The notes under the pieces: model-generated | The model's database searches: none | Seen by the model: only the letters and a program-made list of their open reading frames with translations | Told to the model about the DNA's origin: nothing | Made by a program: the position numbers and the translations under genes | DNA from: Wolbachia pipientis | GTDB lineage: Bacteria; Pseudomonadota; Alphaproteobacteria; Rickettsiales; Anaplasmataceae | Assembly: GCA_023052945.1 (NCBI GenBank) | Contig: CP095495.1 | Span: 1,054,001 to 1,118,000 of the forward strand | Length of the DNA stretch: 64,000 nucleotides | Direction of reading: 5' to 3' | Shown: piece after piece, positions 37,842-47,399 of the stretch | How positions within the stretch are numbered: the stretch's first letter is position 1 | How the letters are laid out: each line of letters starts with the position of its first letter

Positions 37842-38580
37842 AAGCCAAAGGAGTTTTTTGCGTAAGTGTGCCTTGGTTATTATCACAGCACTTTTTCTTA
37901 CGCTAATACTCTACAGCTCACTTGATAAAATAATAAATCGATTTAATTACTACTTTACTTGGTATAATGGCTGCCTATCTAGTTTATTACTCAGTAGTGG
38001 ATTTTCAATCGACGAAGTAGTCGTGAGCGGCAATAAATTTACAAACAAAAAGGATATTCTAAGTTTGACAGATAGAACGCAACCTATCATGTATATATCA
38101 CTTTCAAAGCTTGCCGGTAACATACAATCCGTAAGCAGATGGATAAAATACGTAAGAGTTCACAGAATTTTACCCAATACCCTACATATTAATATAGATG
38201 AGCATAAACCATTTGCTCTCTGGAAAGATAATAACAAAACCTCGGTAATTGATTTCGAAGGCAAAGTGATCGTAGATGACTATCCAGTAGATGATCTTGT
38301 TGTAATTACAGGACAAAACTCGTTATCAAACCTAGAATTTGTTAGAGATGTGTTAGAGAGTAAAACTCAATTAAGTGACCACATTTCTTCTTTTGCTTAT
38401 ATAGGGAATAGAAGATGGAATATCATACTTGATAACGATTCCACAGTGAAACTGCCTGAAGATAACCCTTCTAGTGCATGGGACTATTTAAACCACTTAC
38501 ACAATACAACTGATTTTACTTTCAGCGATTGGAGTATTATTGATATGCGTATTACTGATAAAATTTTTGTGAAGAGGTGA
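37822..38580 (+). CDS. ftsQ: cell division protein FtsQ
   Basis: 252 aa bitopic division protein. A short basic cytoplasmic tail (TRSQRSFLRK), one membrane helix (CALVIITALFLTLILYSSL), then the POTRA domain (FSIDEVVVSGNKFTNKKDIL; VSRWIKYVRVHRILPNTLHI) and the beta domain (EHKPFALWKDNNKTSVIDFE). It overlaps ddl. FtsA is not adjacent; a palindromic repeat and an IS5 follow. Confidence 0.88.
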   Translation: MLSSITRSQRSFLRKCALVIITALFLTLILYSSLDKIINRFNYYFTWYNGCLSSLLLSSGFSIDEVVVSGNKFTNKKDILSLTDRTQPIMYISLSKLAGNIQSVSRWIKYVRVHRILPNTLHINIDEHKPFALWKDNNKTSVIDFEGKVIVDDYPVDDLVVITGQNSLSNLEFVRDVLESKTQLSDHISSFAYIGNRRWNIILDNDSTVKLPEDNPSSAWDYLNHLHNTTDFTFSDWSIIDMRITDKIFVKR

Positions 38581-38664
38581 TCTGCTGTCATCCAAGTAGC
38601 GGGATGACGAGCTTATCGTCATGCTGCCGCGAACCGTCATACCGCCGCGGTATCTCTTAGCATA
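38581..38664. repeat. palindromic element, IS5 target
   Basis: ATCCAAGTAGCGGGATGACG, CGTCATACCGCCGCGGTATC and TCTTAGCATA, followed at once by IS5 copy 5; the partner half is at 39619. Confidence 0.65.
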
Positions 38665-39618
38665 AGACCTGCTGAAAAAGGTGATTGAAAAAATGATGTG
38701 AGAGAGGTAGAAGAAGAATAAGCAGATCAAGTAAGGAAAAAAATGAGCTTTAGTTACTATAATATGAAAAAATACCCAAGAAACTTTCGTAATATAACAG
38801 GTTTAACTATAGAGGAGTTCGAAAAAGTAGTGGAAAAAGTGAGGTCTGGATAGGAAAAACAGAAAAAGTGTCATGGTAGAAGATCAAAACTACCAACTCT
38901 GGAAGATAAGTTGTTTTGCGTAATTTTGTACTATCGCACTTACATAACACATAGATTTTTAGGATGCCTATTCAATGTACACAACGCAAATGTATGTAGG
39001 TTACTTAAGAGAATAGAGCCATTACTCGCCAAAAAAGTGACTATAACAAAAGATAGAAGTATGACGCCAGAAAAAATACTGAAGATTTTGGCTGATGTTA
39101 CAGAACAGCAAATACAGAGACCAGAAGATAGTAAAAAACGGAAGAAATCATATTCAGGAAAAAAAGAACCAACACTATGAAAACTGAGATTATTATCGAA
39201 GAAGGAGGAAGAATTTTATCAGTGTCAAAGTCATACCGTGGTAGAATTAGTGATTTCCGCATAAGGAAACAAGAAAAATATTTACCACTTGATAGCATAA
39301 AACATGCCGATTCTGGATATCAAGGTTGGCAAAAATTGCAAAGCAATGTTATAATTCCATATAAAAAGTATCGTAAAAAGCCATTAACTCCAGAGCATAA
39401 TAGAAGATTAGCATCATTTAGAATGAGAGTAGAAAACAAGATCCGAGAGATAAAGATATTTAAGATTATGTCGAATGTTTATCGCAATTTTCAGAAAAAA
39501 TATAACCTGAGGTTCAATATTATTGCTGGTATTGTAAATCTTAAGCACGCCTTTTAGTTAACCTTGATTTTAGTCACCCTCCTTTCCTTTTTTTTATCGC
39601 TTGATTCGCAGCAGGTCT
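38665..39618 (+). mobile_element. IS5-type element copy 5 (defective)
   Basis: Length 954 bp, standard ends; left flank ATA, right flank TATAGATCC (target duplication blurred by one extra T). Confidence 0.88.
38743..39557 (+). pseudogene. IS5-type transposase, nonsense plus A7
   Basis: Trp37 is TAG (38851-38853) and the tract is A7, so the gene is in three pieces: a 36-codon start, 38911-39180 and 39177-39557. Confidence 0.85.
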
Positions 39619-39660
39619 TATAGATCCCGCTAACAAGCAGCGGGATGACGGTTGTCGTTT
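39619..39660. repeat. right half of the palindromic element
   Basis: ATAGATCCCGCTAACAAGCA, GCGGGATGACGGTTGTCG; continues the unit cut by IS5 copy 5. Confidence 0.6.
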
Positions 39661-39667
39661 AGTTACA

Positions 39668-39977
39668 AATATTAAGAAATTTACCAAACGAAAAAAAGGC
39701 AAAAGAAGCCCCGAGTAGCGAGTTTTGACTCTATATTACTGTAAGTGGCGCTGTAATAATGTGCTAACGCTTAAAATAAGCGCGATTTGGCTGAATGTAG
39801 AAAAAATAAAAAAGACATGCAGCCGCTATAATTTTATGTAATCCGCCAATAAATACTCTGAGTTTTTTACTGAATTTTGTCATTGAGCCTGCAGGTCAAA
39901 AACAAGTTTTGAGTCATAAATACCCTTATTATCATAATAAGGGGGCTGGCGAGGCTTGTCAAGTAGTTTTTCGTTTA
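39668..39977. repeat. noncoding dispersed repeat, copy 1
   Basis: Block A is TTAAGAAATTTACCAAACGA followed by AAAAAAGGCAAAAGAAGCCC; an inner AATAAGCGCG motif; block B is AAGGGGGCTGGCGAGGCTTG followed by TCAAGTAGTTTTTCGTTT. The same order recurs at 43334-43790. On the minus strand GGCTTCTTTTGCC plus a T run looks like a terminator. A 76-codon ORF over it is not convincing. From 39978 to 40135 no gene is seen. Confidence 0.65.
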
Positions 39978-40135
39978 ATCCGTTTCTATAAATCTGGATT
40001 TCAGCGTTATGCGCTGGAATAACAACGTAAGGTAAATTTTTCAACATCCCAAAATTACAGAATTTAGTCTGTTTAATTAAGTGTGAAAGGTTACGATCAT
40101 GCTGAGTCATTAGGAAAGATTAGAATATACAGAAG

Positions 40136-41038
40136 CTATAAAAACTGTCTAATAGCGCTACCCAAAACCCTTATCTCCCACTCAAGTTCAACATTAAATT
40201 TATCCTTCACTGCATCTTTTACTCTGTTGCCAAGGTTTTCCAAGTCAGATGCAGTTGCATTATCGTAATTGAGCAAGAAGTTACAATGTTTCTTAGAGAT
40301 TCTAGCTCCACCAATATTTAACTCTAGGCAGCCAGATTTATCAATTAACTCCCATGCTCGGTAGTTTTTTGGATTTTTGAATATGCACCCAGCAGTTTTT
40401 CCTCTTATTGGCTGGCTTTTATTTTTTTTCTCAACAATTTCCTTTAACCTTTGCAATATAAGCTCATACTCTGAGTTTATTCCTTTAAACTCAGCTTCAA
40501 CAAAAATCCAATTTCCTTTTAGGCTATGTCCACGGTAAAAATACCCCATTTCTTCGCTGGAGAACTCATATAGGTTTCCATCCTCTAGATTCACTGCTTT
40601 TATGGATTGTACAACGCTTGCGATGTCACTACCATACGCACCTGCATTCATTTCTATTCCGCCACCAACTGTTCCTGGAATTCCAACTAGAAACTCGAGT
40701 CCACTAATTTGTCGCTCTCCTGCAAAGTAAGCAAGGTTCCTGAGCAGCGCAGCTCCCCCAGCTACAATAGAGTTGTTACCCTTACTTTTAATATATGCAA
40801 ACTCCTTACCTAATTTTACTGTTATTCCTCGAATGCCACTATCTCGTACTATTATGTTGGATGTTGCACCAATAACACTAACTGGCAGTTCAGTATTTTT
40901 AATCAAGTATGTTAAATCTTCAATATCACATGGTTTAAATAACACATCAGCTCGTCCACCGACGTTTAACCACGTCGCTTTAGACATTAAGATGTCATAA
41001 CGATAGACTCCACGTACTTTAGGTAAGCTTATAAGCAT
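40136..41038 (-). CDS. murB: UDP-N-acetylenolpyruvoylglucosamine reductase
   Basis: Reduces UDP-GlcNAc-enolpyruvate to UDP-MurNAc with FAD and NADPH for lipid II. Length 300 aa, short C-terminal type. FAD segments ATWLNVGGRADVLFKP, TSNIIVRDSGIRG and GIPGTVGGGIEMNAGAYGSD; C-terminal KTAGCIFKNP and GARISKKHCNFLLN. The proton donor usually Ser in (G/A)SxFKNP is Cys here. The start overlaps the end of hemC by 10 bp, so translation is coupled. Confidence 0.93.
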   Translation of the reverse strand: MLISLPKVRGVYRYDILMSKATWLNVGGRADVLFKPCDIEDLTYLIKNTELPVSVIGATSNIIVRDSGIRGITVKLGKEFAYIKSKGNNSIVAGGAALLRNLAYFAGERQISGLEFLVGIPGTVGGGIEMNAGAYGSDIASVVQSIKAVNLEDGNLYEFSSEEMGYFYRGHSLKGNWIFVEAEFKGINSEYELILQRLKEIVEKKNKSQPIRGKTAGCIFKNPKNYRAWELIDKSGCLELNIGGARISKKHCNFLLNYDNATASDLENLGNRVKDAVKDKFNVELEWEIRVLGSAIRQFL

Positions 41039-41907
41039 TTTGATTTCAACTCTAGTCCTGCATCCATACCCATTTTCTCCGCATCTTCTATAAATGAAGT
41101 GCGCTCAGTGAAGTATATATTTTTTCCACTTGCTAACATACAACAAAGGTATAGCATATTTTCGTTTACATATTCAGCCAAAGCTGCAAGTGGTGTAAAA
41201 CATGAACCATTCACTGTCTTCATAAAACTGCGCTCTGATTTCACTCTTATAAAAGACATATTATTATTAATTTTCTCTAAAAGATCGATAATTTTTACAT
41301 CATTCCTTCTACATTGAATACAAATCGCTCCCTGTCCCACCGCACTTAACATAACTTTTGGTGGCAATACCTCTGTAATTAAGTGATGCTTTTCTAATCT
41401 TATGAGTCCAGCTTCAGCTAAAATTATTCCATCAAAACTTTGATTTTGCAATCTAGTTGTTACATTTCCACGTAGCGGTACTATATTTAAATCTGGTCTA
41501 ACATTTAACAACTGAACTTTTCTTCTTATTGAAGAAGTGGCAATAGTAGCCTGCTGTGGCAAAGACTCAAGGCTATTGTGTTTATGAGAAATAAACGCAT
41601 CGCATGGACTTAGCCTTTCTAAAACACAAGGAATTGTTAAATCCCCTGAGAAAAACGCAGGCACATCCTTTAGTGAATGAACTGCCATATCTATATTATT
41701 TTCGAGCAATTCAGTCTCAATTTCTTTAATGAATAATCCTTTGCCTCCCATTTCAGCAAGATTTGCGTTTGCATACTTATCTCCAGAAGTTTTTATTTTA
41801 ACAATCTCAATAGATAAGTTAGGAAAAGAATCCAGCAACTTTTGTTTTGCTTCCAAAGCCTGGGCAACTGCAAGCTTGCTTCCTCTGGTACCTATTTTGA
41901 CTAGCAT
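41029..41907 (-). CDS. hemC: hydroxymethylbilane synthase (porphobilinogen deaminase)
   Basis: Joins four porphobilinogens in haem synthesis. About 292 aa from ATG 41907 (MLVKIGTRGSKLAVAQA); the ORF extends to 41937 but the 10 extra residues are not family-like. Markers: HSLKDVPAF, IATSSIRRKVQLL, LRGNVTTRLQ, and VNGSCFTPLAALAE, whose Cys binds the dipyrromethane cofactor. The frame is intact. Operon with murB, a pairing of unrelated pathways. Confidence 0.93.
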   Translation of the reverse strand: MLVKIGTRGSKLAVAQALEAKQKLLDSFPNLSIEIVKIKTSGDKYANANLAEMGGKGLFIKEIETELLENNIDMAVHSLKDVPAFFSGDLTIPCVLERLSPCDAFISHKHNSLESLPQQATIATSSIRRKVQLLNVRPDLNIVPLRGNVTTRLQNQSFDGIILAEAGLIRLEKHHLITEVLPPKVMLSAVGQGAICIQCRRNDVKIIDLLEKINNNMSFIRVKSERSFMKTVNGSCFTPLAALAEYVNENMLYLCCMLASGKNIYFTERTSFIEDAEKMGMDAGLELKSKCL

Positions 41908-41937
41908 GTGTACGATTGTTTGTCTGATGTCATTCAA

Positions 41938-42218
41938 GTAGCTGACTACTTGGATCCAGTTTAATTCATTATATAAACCTTTGCATTTATTGTACTTTAA
42001 CTTAAAACCAAAAGCAACTTTGACTTTACAAAATAATAATCTTTTATATGCATAAATAAGCTTACTGGATTCTAGTGCCCCCTATCCAAGTAGCTGACAC
42101 TGGTTCCTTTATGACGGCAGCGCCCCTATCCAGTGTCAGCTACTCGGATGACAAAAAAAGGGGCACTGGGATGACACCTGTAGCTCTACGTCATACCGCC
42201 GCGGTATCTCTTAACATA
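41938..42218. repeat. palindromic repeat cluster
   Basis: Units such as TATCCAAGTAGCTGACACTG, CAGTGTCAGCTACTCGGATG, GGCACTGGGATGACAC and CGTCATACCGCCGCGGTATC, then TCTTAACATA where an IS5 begins. No gene is supported. Confidence 0.65.
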
Positions 42219-42365
42219 AGACCTGCTGCAAAAGGTGATTGAAAAAATGATGTGAGAGAGGTAGAAGAAGAATAAGCAGATCAAGTAAGGAAAAAAAATG
42301 AGCTTTAGTTACTATAATATGAAAAAACACCCAAGAAACTTTCGTAATATAACAGGTTTAACTAT
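42219..42365 (+). mobile_element. IS5-type 5' fragment (147 bp)
   Basis: Standard left end and the first about 22 codons of transposase (MSFSYYNMKKHPRNFRNITG), broken at ACTAT where a full inverted copy begins. Confidence 0.88.
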
Positions 42366-43271
42366 AGACCTGCTGCGAATCAAGCGATAAAAAAAAGGAA
42401 AGGAGGGTGACTAAAATCAAGGTTAACTAAAAGGCGTGCTTAAGATTTACAATACCAGCAATATAATCTTAAATATCTTTATCTCTCGGATCTTGTTTTC
42501 TACTCTGTCATTCTAAATGATGCTAATCTTCTATTATGCTCTGGAGTTAATGGCTTTTTACGATACTTTTTATATGGAATTATAACATTGCTTTGCAATT
42601 TTTGCCAACCTTGATATCCAGAATCGGCATGTTTTATGCTATCAAGTGGTAAATATTTTTCTTGTTTCCTTATGCGGAAATCACTAATTCTACCACGGTA
42701 TGACTTTGACACTGATAAAATTCTTCCTCCTTCTTCGATAATAATCTCAGTTTTCATAGTGTTGGTTCTTTTTTTTCCTGAATATGATTTCTTCCGTTTT
42801 TTACTATCTTCTGGTCTCTGTATTTGCTGTTCTGTAACATCAGCCAAAATCTTCAGTATTTTTTCTGGCGTCATACTTCTATCTTTTGTTATAGTCACTT
42901 TTTTGGCGAGTAATGGCTCTATTCTCTTAAGTAACCTACATACATTTGCGTTGTGTACATTGAATAGGCATCCTAAAAATCTATGTGTTATGTAAGTGCG
43001 ATAGTACAAAATTACGCAAAACAACTTATCTTCCAGAGTTGGTAGTTTTGATCTTCTACCATGACACTTTTTCTGTTTTTCCTATCCAGACCTCACTTTT
43101 TCCACTACTTTTTCGAACTCCTCTATAGTTAAACCTGTTATATTACGAAAGTTTCTTGGGTGTTTTTTCATATTATAGTAACTAAAGCTCATTTTTTTTC
43201 CTTACTTGATCTGCTTATTCTTCTTCTACCTCTCTCACATCATTTTTTCAATCACCTTTTTCAGCAGGTCT
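42366..43271 (-). mobile_element. IS5-type element copy 6 (inverted, internally deleted)
   Basis: Length 906 bp, both ends present. Compared with copy 7 it lacks about 58 bp near 42462 and has a 2 bp insertion near 42507. The right flank ATAGATCCCGC pairs with the left flank ACATA of the 42219 fragment as parts of one palindromic target. Confidence 0.88.
42427..43192 (-). pseudogene. IS5-type transposase, nonsense, insertion and deletion
   Basis: A8 tract, Trp37 to TAG, then a 2 bp insertion after ASFRM (giving TE and stop) and the deletion of the NVYRNFQKKYNLRFNII region. Not functional. Confidence 0.85.
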
Positions 43272-43330
43272 ATAGATCCCGCTAACACGTAGCGGGATGA
43301 CGGTTGTCGGTAGGCCTAAATTACTTTAGC
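43272..43330. repeat. palindromic element half
   Basis: ATAGATCCCGCTAACACGTA, GCGGGATGACGGTTGTCGG and CTTTAGC; right half of the unit hit by the IS5 pair. Confidence 0.6.
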
Positions 43331-43333
43331 CAT

Positions 43334-43790
43334 AAATATTTAAGAAATTCACCAAACGAAAAAAAAGGCAAAAGAAGCCCTAGTCATTGTCTATTTTCAG
43401 TATTGGCGTTTTTTAAGTCTTAAACGCTGCAATTTAGCTGCTTTTAAACGACAACTAACCTTAGCTTTAATATTTAAGAAATTTACTAGGCAGAAAAAAA
43501 AGGCATAGAAAACCCGTGGTAGCTAGTTATTACACTCTCTATTTTAAAATTTGACGTTGGGCGATGTCTTGAACGCTTTATAAGCGCGTTTCAGCTTATG
43601 TAGGTAAAAACCTAGAAATTTTATAAAGACATACGGTGCACATAGTGCAAAAAATTAAACAATAGTACGCCAAATACAAGTTTTCTTGTCATTTTAATCT
43701 GCTGCAGAGATTGCGAAGTTAAATAAAATAGCTTCACTTTCATGATAAGGGGGCTGGCGGGGTTTGTCAAGTAAGTTTTTTCGTTTCTAT
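43334..43790. repeat. noncoding dispersed repeat, copy 2
   Basis: Two block A units (about 43334-43380 and 43469-43510), then ATAAGCGCG-containing middle sequence, then block B AAGGGGGCTGGCGGGGTTTG with TCAAGTAAGTTTTTTCGTTT (about 43745-43786). Related to 39668-39977 but with a duplicated block A. No protein gene is seen in 43272-43883. Confidence 0.65.
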
Positions 43791-43883
43791 AGCTACTTGG
43801 ATAGGTTATTTGGACAATAGAGAATTTTACAAAAATCTATTTTTAACTTACAATCAATTATTACAATTTTAAACCTACAACTT

Positions 43884-45392
43884 ATGTACAACAGGCTTAT
43901 AGTCAAATCTTTTTCAGTATTATGCATCTGTTTACTTGCTTTATACATAACACTGCCAAATTTCTTTGATAATAAGCTTTTTATTTCGAAAAAAAGAATA
44001 AACTTAGGCCTTGACCTGAAAGGAGGGGCATCTTTGCTTTTAAACATAGACTTAGACTTCTATTTTAAGGAAAAGCTAAGCATGTTAGCAGGTGAGATAA
44101 AAGAGACATTGCTAACAAAAAATATTGAATCTAACGTACAAAATAGCGTTGTAACTTTAAATAATATTGATGATTATAAAAAAGCATCTGCGTTGATTAA
44201 TGCGATAAATCCAAATTTAGAGCTAAATAAGAAAGATTCTTCAATTCTCATTTCGTATAAACCCCATTATAAAAATTCTTTGATCAGTGAAGTAGTTGTA
44301 GAATCAATAAACAATGTCCAGCGCCGTTTGGATAAACTTGGCACAAAGGAAGTCAGTGTTCAAAAACAAGGGCAGAATAAAATATTAGTGCAGGTGCCTG
44401 GAGTAGAAGACACCAAGCAGATAAAATCTCTGCTTGGCAAAACTGCTAAGCTAGCTTTCCATTTAGCAAACACCAGCGTGGCTAAAATGCAGGATGTAGA
44501 TCACGAAACTACTGTCATGCTCAAGGATTCTTTAGGTAATTCTTATCCAATATTCCGCAAAACTGAAATAGGTGGTGATTCGCTGGTTAACGCATCAGTT
44601 AGATTTGGTCACTTAGGTAAACCAACAGTGCATTTTAAATTTGACAGCATAGCGAGTAAAAGATTCGCGAAAATCACTAAAGAAAATGTGGGAAAACCTT
44701 TTGCAATTGTTCTGGATAACACAGTCTTAACAGTACCTACAATACGTGAGCCAATTTTAAATGGAGAGGGAGAAATTAGCGGTAATTTCACTGAAAAACA
44801 AGCAAGCGAACTTGCAATACTTTTAAAATCTGGAGCACTGCCAGCACCACTTAAAATAATTGAAGAAAAAAACATTGGCCCAAGCCTTGGAGAAGAATCA
44901 ATAAAGGAAGGGGAAATGGCAGCAACAATCTCTATTATAGCCGTGGCTTTATTTATAATTATCACTTACGGCAAATTAGGTATATTAGCTTCTGTTGCGC
45001 TTTTTTCTAATGTAATTCTTATATTATCAATTCTCACTCTGCTTGAAGCAACTCTAACTTTACCTGGAATTGCAGGTATTGCACTCACTGTCGGTATGGC
45101 GGTGGATGCAAATGTTTTAATATTTGAGCGAATTCGTGAGGAAATCAAATCTGGCAAGAGAGTGGAACGTGCTATTGAAGAAGGGTTTAAAAACGCTATA
45201 AAGACAATACTGGATTCAAATATCACAACACTCATTGTTGCAGGAATAATGTTCATTATTGGCAGCGGAGCAATTAGAGGCTTTTCTGTCACTTTATCAA
45301 TAGGAATTTTATGTTCGATGTTTTCTGCAATCACAGTCACAAAACTCCTGATAGAGTTGTGTATGAACCCGAAGAAACTAGCGCTTTGTTAG
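43884..45392 (+). CDS. secD: protein translocase subunit SecD
   Basis: 502 aa inner membrane subunit that uses the proton gradient to complete Sec export. N-terminal helix (SFSVLCICLLALYITLPNFF), the D1 motif LGLDLKGGASLLLNID, the periplasmic P1 domain (VQRRLDKLGTKEVSVQKQGQ, VLDNTVLTVPTIREPI), and five C-terminal helices with GIALTVGMAVDANVLIFERI, the conserved D4 motif. The frame is intact. It ends 4 bp into the convergent fabI. secF is not adjacent. Confidence 0.93.
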   Translation: MYNRLIVKSFSVLCICLLALYITLPNFFDNKLFISKKRINLGLDLKGGASLLLNIDLDFYFKEKLSMLAGEIKETLLTKNIESNVQNSVVTLNNIDDYKKASALINAINPNLELNKKDSSILISYKPHYKNSLISEVVVESINNVQRRLDKLGTKEVSVQKQGQNKILVQVPGVEDTKQIKSLLGKTAKLAFHLANTSVAKMQDVDHETTVMLKDSLGNSYPIFRKTEIGGDSLVNASVRFGHLGKPTVHFKFDSIASKRFAKITKENVGKPFAIVLDNTVLTVPTIREPILNGEGEISGNFTEKQASELAILLKSGALPAPLKIIEEKNIGPSLGEESIKEGEMAATISIIAVALFIIITYGKLGILASVALFSNVILILSILTLLEATLTLPGIAGIALTVGMAVDANVLIFERIREEIKSGKRVERAIEEGFKNAIKTILDSNITTLIVAGIMFIIGSGAIRGFSVTLSIGILCSMFSAITVTKLLIELCMNPKKLALC

Positions 45393-46174
45393 TCAACCAC
45401 CTTCATTCCCACAACATTATATCCTGAATCGACGTGCAAAATTTCTCCAGTAGTGCCACTACTTAAGTCGCTTAATAAGTATAGCGCTGCCTTGCCAACA
45501 TCCTCTATTGTAACATTGCGTCTAAGTGGAGAATTATTTCTATTCCATTCTGATATGAAGTGAAAATCGCTTATTCCAGAAGATGCTAAAGTTCTGATTG
45601 GACCGGCGGAAATTGCATTTACTCTGATATTTTGTGGCCCGAGATCACATGCTATATATTTTACACTTGCTTCAAGTGCTGCTTTACATAAACCCATAAC
45701 GTTATAATTTGGCATAACTTTTTCAGCGCCATAATAAGATAAAGTAAGTAAACTACCACCACCTGACATCATTTTTTCAGCTCTTTGCGCTAAAGCAGTG
45801 AAAGAATAGCACGATATATGCATTGCATTGAGGAAGTTATTCAGTGAAGTATTGACATATTTACCATCTAACTCATTTTTATCGGAGAATGCTATTGCAT
45901 GCACCAAAAAGTCAAGAGTACCCCATTTTTTCTCTATTATTTCAAAAGCGTTATCTACGATTTTTTCATTTGAAACGTCACAGTGTAATATTAGCTCCAC
46001 ATTTAATTCATCTGCTATTGGTGATAGTTTTTCTTTTATTATTTCATTCTGGTAGGTGATTGCAAGTTCTGCTCCGTGCTCTGAGAGAGTTTTTGCTATA
46101 CCGTATGCTATCGATCTCTTATTTATTATTCCGGTTATTAATCCCTTTTTGCCTTGTAATAGACTTGCCGTCAT
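45389..46174 (-). CDS. fabI: enoyl-[acyl-carrier-protein] reductase (NADH)
   Basis: Last step of each fatty-acid elongation cycle. 261 aa short-chain dehydrogenase. GKKGLITGIINKRSIAYGIA (NADH binding), FLVHAIAFSDKNELDGKYVN, and the FabI-type YNVMGLCKAAL with Tyr and Lys six apart, ISAGPIRTLASSGISDF. ATG 46174. The frame is intact; convergent with secD. Confidence 0.95.
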   Translation of the reverse strand: MTASLLQGKKGLITGIINKRSIAYGIAKTLSEHGAELAITYQNEIIKEKLSPIADELNVELILHCDVSNEKIVDNAFEIIEKKWGTLDFLVHAIAFSDKNELDGKYVNTSLNNFLNAMHISCYSFTALAQRAEKMMSGGGSLLTLSYYGAEKVMPNYNVMGLCKAALEASVKYIACDLGPQNIRVNAISAGPIRTLASSGISDFHFISEWNRNNSPLRRNVTIEDVGKAALYLLSDLSSGTTGEILHVDSGYNVVGMKVVD

Positions 46175-46224
46175 AGAACTATCTGCTTTTTTATAATTTG
46201 AAGTATTAACTAGATAAAGTCAAT

Positions 46225-47179
46225 AGACCTGCTGCGAATCAAGCGATAAAAAAAAGGAAAGGAGGGTGACTAAAATCAAGGTTAACTAAAAGGCGTGCTT
46301 AAGATTTACAATACCAGCAATAATATTGAACCTCAGGTTATATTTTTTCTGAAAATTGCGATAAACATTCGACATAATCTTAAATATCTTTATCTCTCGG
46401 ATCTTGTTTTCTACTCTCATTCTAAATGATGCTAATCTTCTATTATGCTCTGGAGTTAATGGCTTTTTACGATACTTTTTATATGGAATTATAACATTGC
46501 TTTGCAATTTTTGCCAACCTTGATATCCAGAATCGGCATGTTTTATGCTATCAAGTGGTAAATATTTTTCTTGTTTCCTTATGCGGAAATCACTAATTCT
46601 ACCACGGTATGACTTTGACACTGATAAAATTCTTCCTCCTTCTTCGATAATAATCTCAGTTTTCATAGTGTTGGTTCTTTTTTTTCCTGAATATGATTTC
46701 TTCCGTTTTTTACTATCTTCTGGTCTCTGTATTTGCTGTTCTGTAACATCAGCCAAAATCTTCAGTATTTTTTCTGGCGTCATACTTCTATCTTTTGTTA
46801 TAGTCACTTTTTTGGCGAGTAATGGCTCTATTCTCTTAAGTAACCTACATACATTTGCGTTGTGTACATTGAATAGGCATCCTAAAAATCTATGTGTTAT
46901 GTAAGTGCGATAGTACAAAATTACGCAAAACAACTTATCTTCCAGAGTTGGTAGTTTTGATCTTCTACCATGACACTTTTTCTGTTTTTCGCATCCAGAC
47001 CTCACTTTTTCCACTACTTTTTCGAACTCCTCTATAGTTAAACCTGTTATATTACGAAAGTTTCTTGGGTATTTTTTCATATTATAGTAACTAAAGCTCA
47101 TTTTTTTCCTTACTTGATCTGCTTATTCTTCTTCTACCTCTCTCACATCATTTTTTCAATCACCTTTTTCAGCAGGTCT
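46225..47179 (-). mobile_element. IS5-type element copy 7 (intact)
   Basis: Length 955 bp on the minus strand; standard ends; AAT target duplication at 46222-46224 and 47180-47182. Confidence 0.92.
46286..47101 (-). CDS. IS5-type transposase, full length
   Basis: 271 aa like copy 1, A8 tract, no stops. Differences: KKY for KKH near the start and Cys for Trp37 (TGC). Trp37 is the same codon that is TAG in copies 4-6, so this position has mutated twice. With copy 1 it is one of the two full-length single-frame versions in the window. Confidence 0.88.
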   Translation of the reverse strand: MSFSYYNMKKYPRNFRNITGLTIEEFEKVVEKVRSGCEKQKKCHGRRSKLPTLEDKLFCVILYYRTYITHRFLGCLFNVHNANVCRLLKRIEPLLAKKVTITKDRSMTPEKILKILADVTEQQIQRPEDSKKRKKSYSGKKRTNTMKTEIIIEEGGRILSVSKSYRGRISDFRIRKQEKYLPLDSIKHADSGYQGWQKLQSNVIIPYKKYRKKPLTPEHNRRLASFRMRVENKIREIKIFKIMSNVYRNFQKKYNLRFNIIAGIVNLKHAF

Positions 47180-47341
47180 AATTATGTTTTAAAACATTTT
47201 TTGCAGTAACTTGAAGTCTAATACCACTGTTAACAAAAAGGCAGCGATGAGATTTTCTAGCAGTTGTCTATCTTAGATTGCTTCTTATTAAAAAAAATAA
47301 AGCTTTATTAATTAAATATTATAGTTAATAATTACACTTTC

Positions 47342-47370
47342 TTGACAAGTAATTAAAATAGTGTTAAACT
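47342..47370 (+). promoter_or_regulatory. candidate sigma-70 promoter
   Basis: Perfect -35 TTGACA (47342-47347), 17 bp spacer, -10 TAAACT (47365-47370, 4 of 6 matches). It lies 30 bp before the ATG at 47400. Confidence 0.55.
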
Positions 47371-47399
47371 ACGTGTATAAAATAATCAGTGAGGTTTCA

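Noticed and set aside
39880..40110. 76-codon minus-strand ORF
   Set aside because: Lies in the noncoding repeat family; no ribosome-binding site and not conserved in the second copy.
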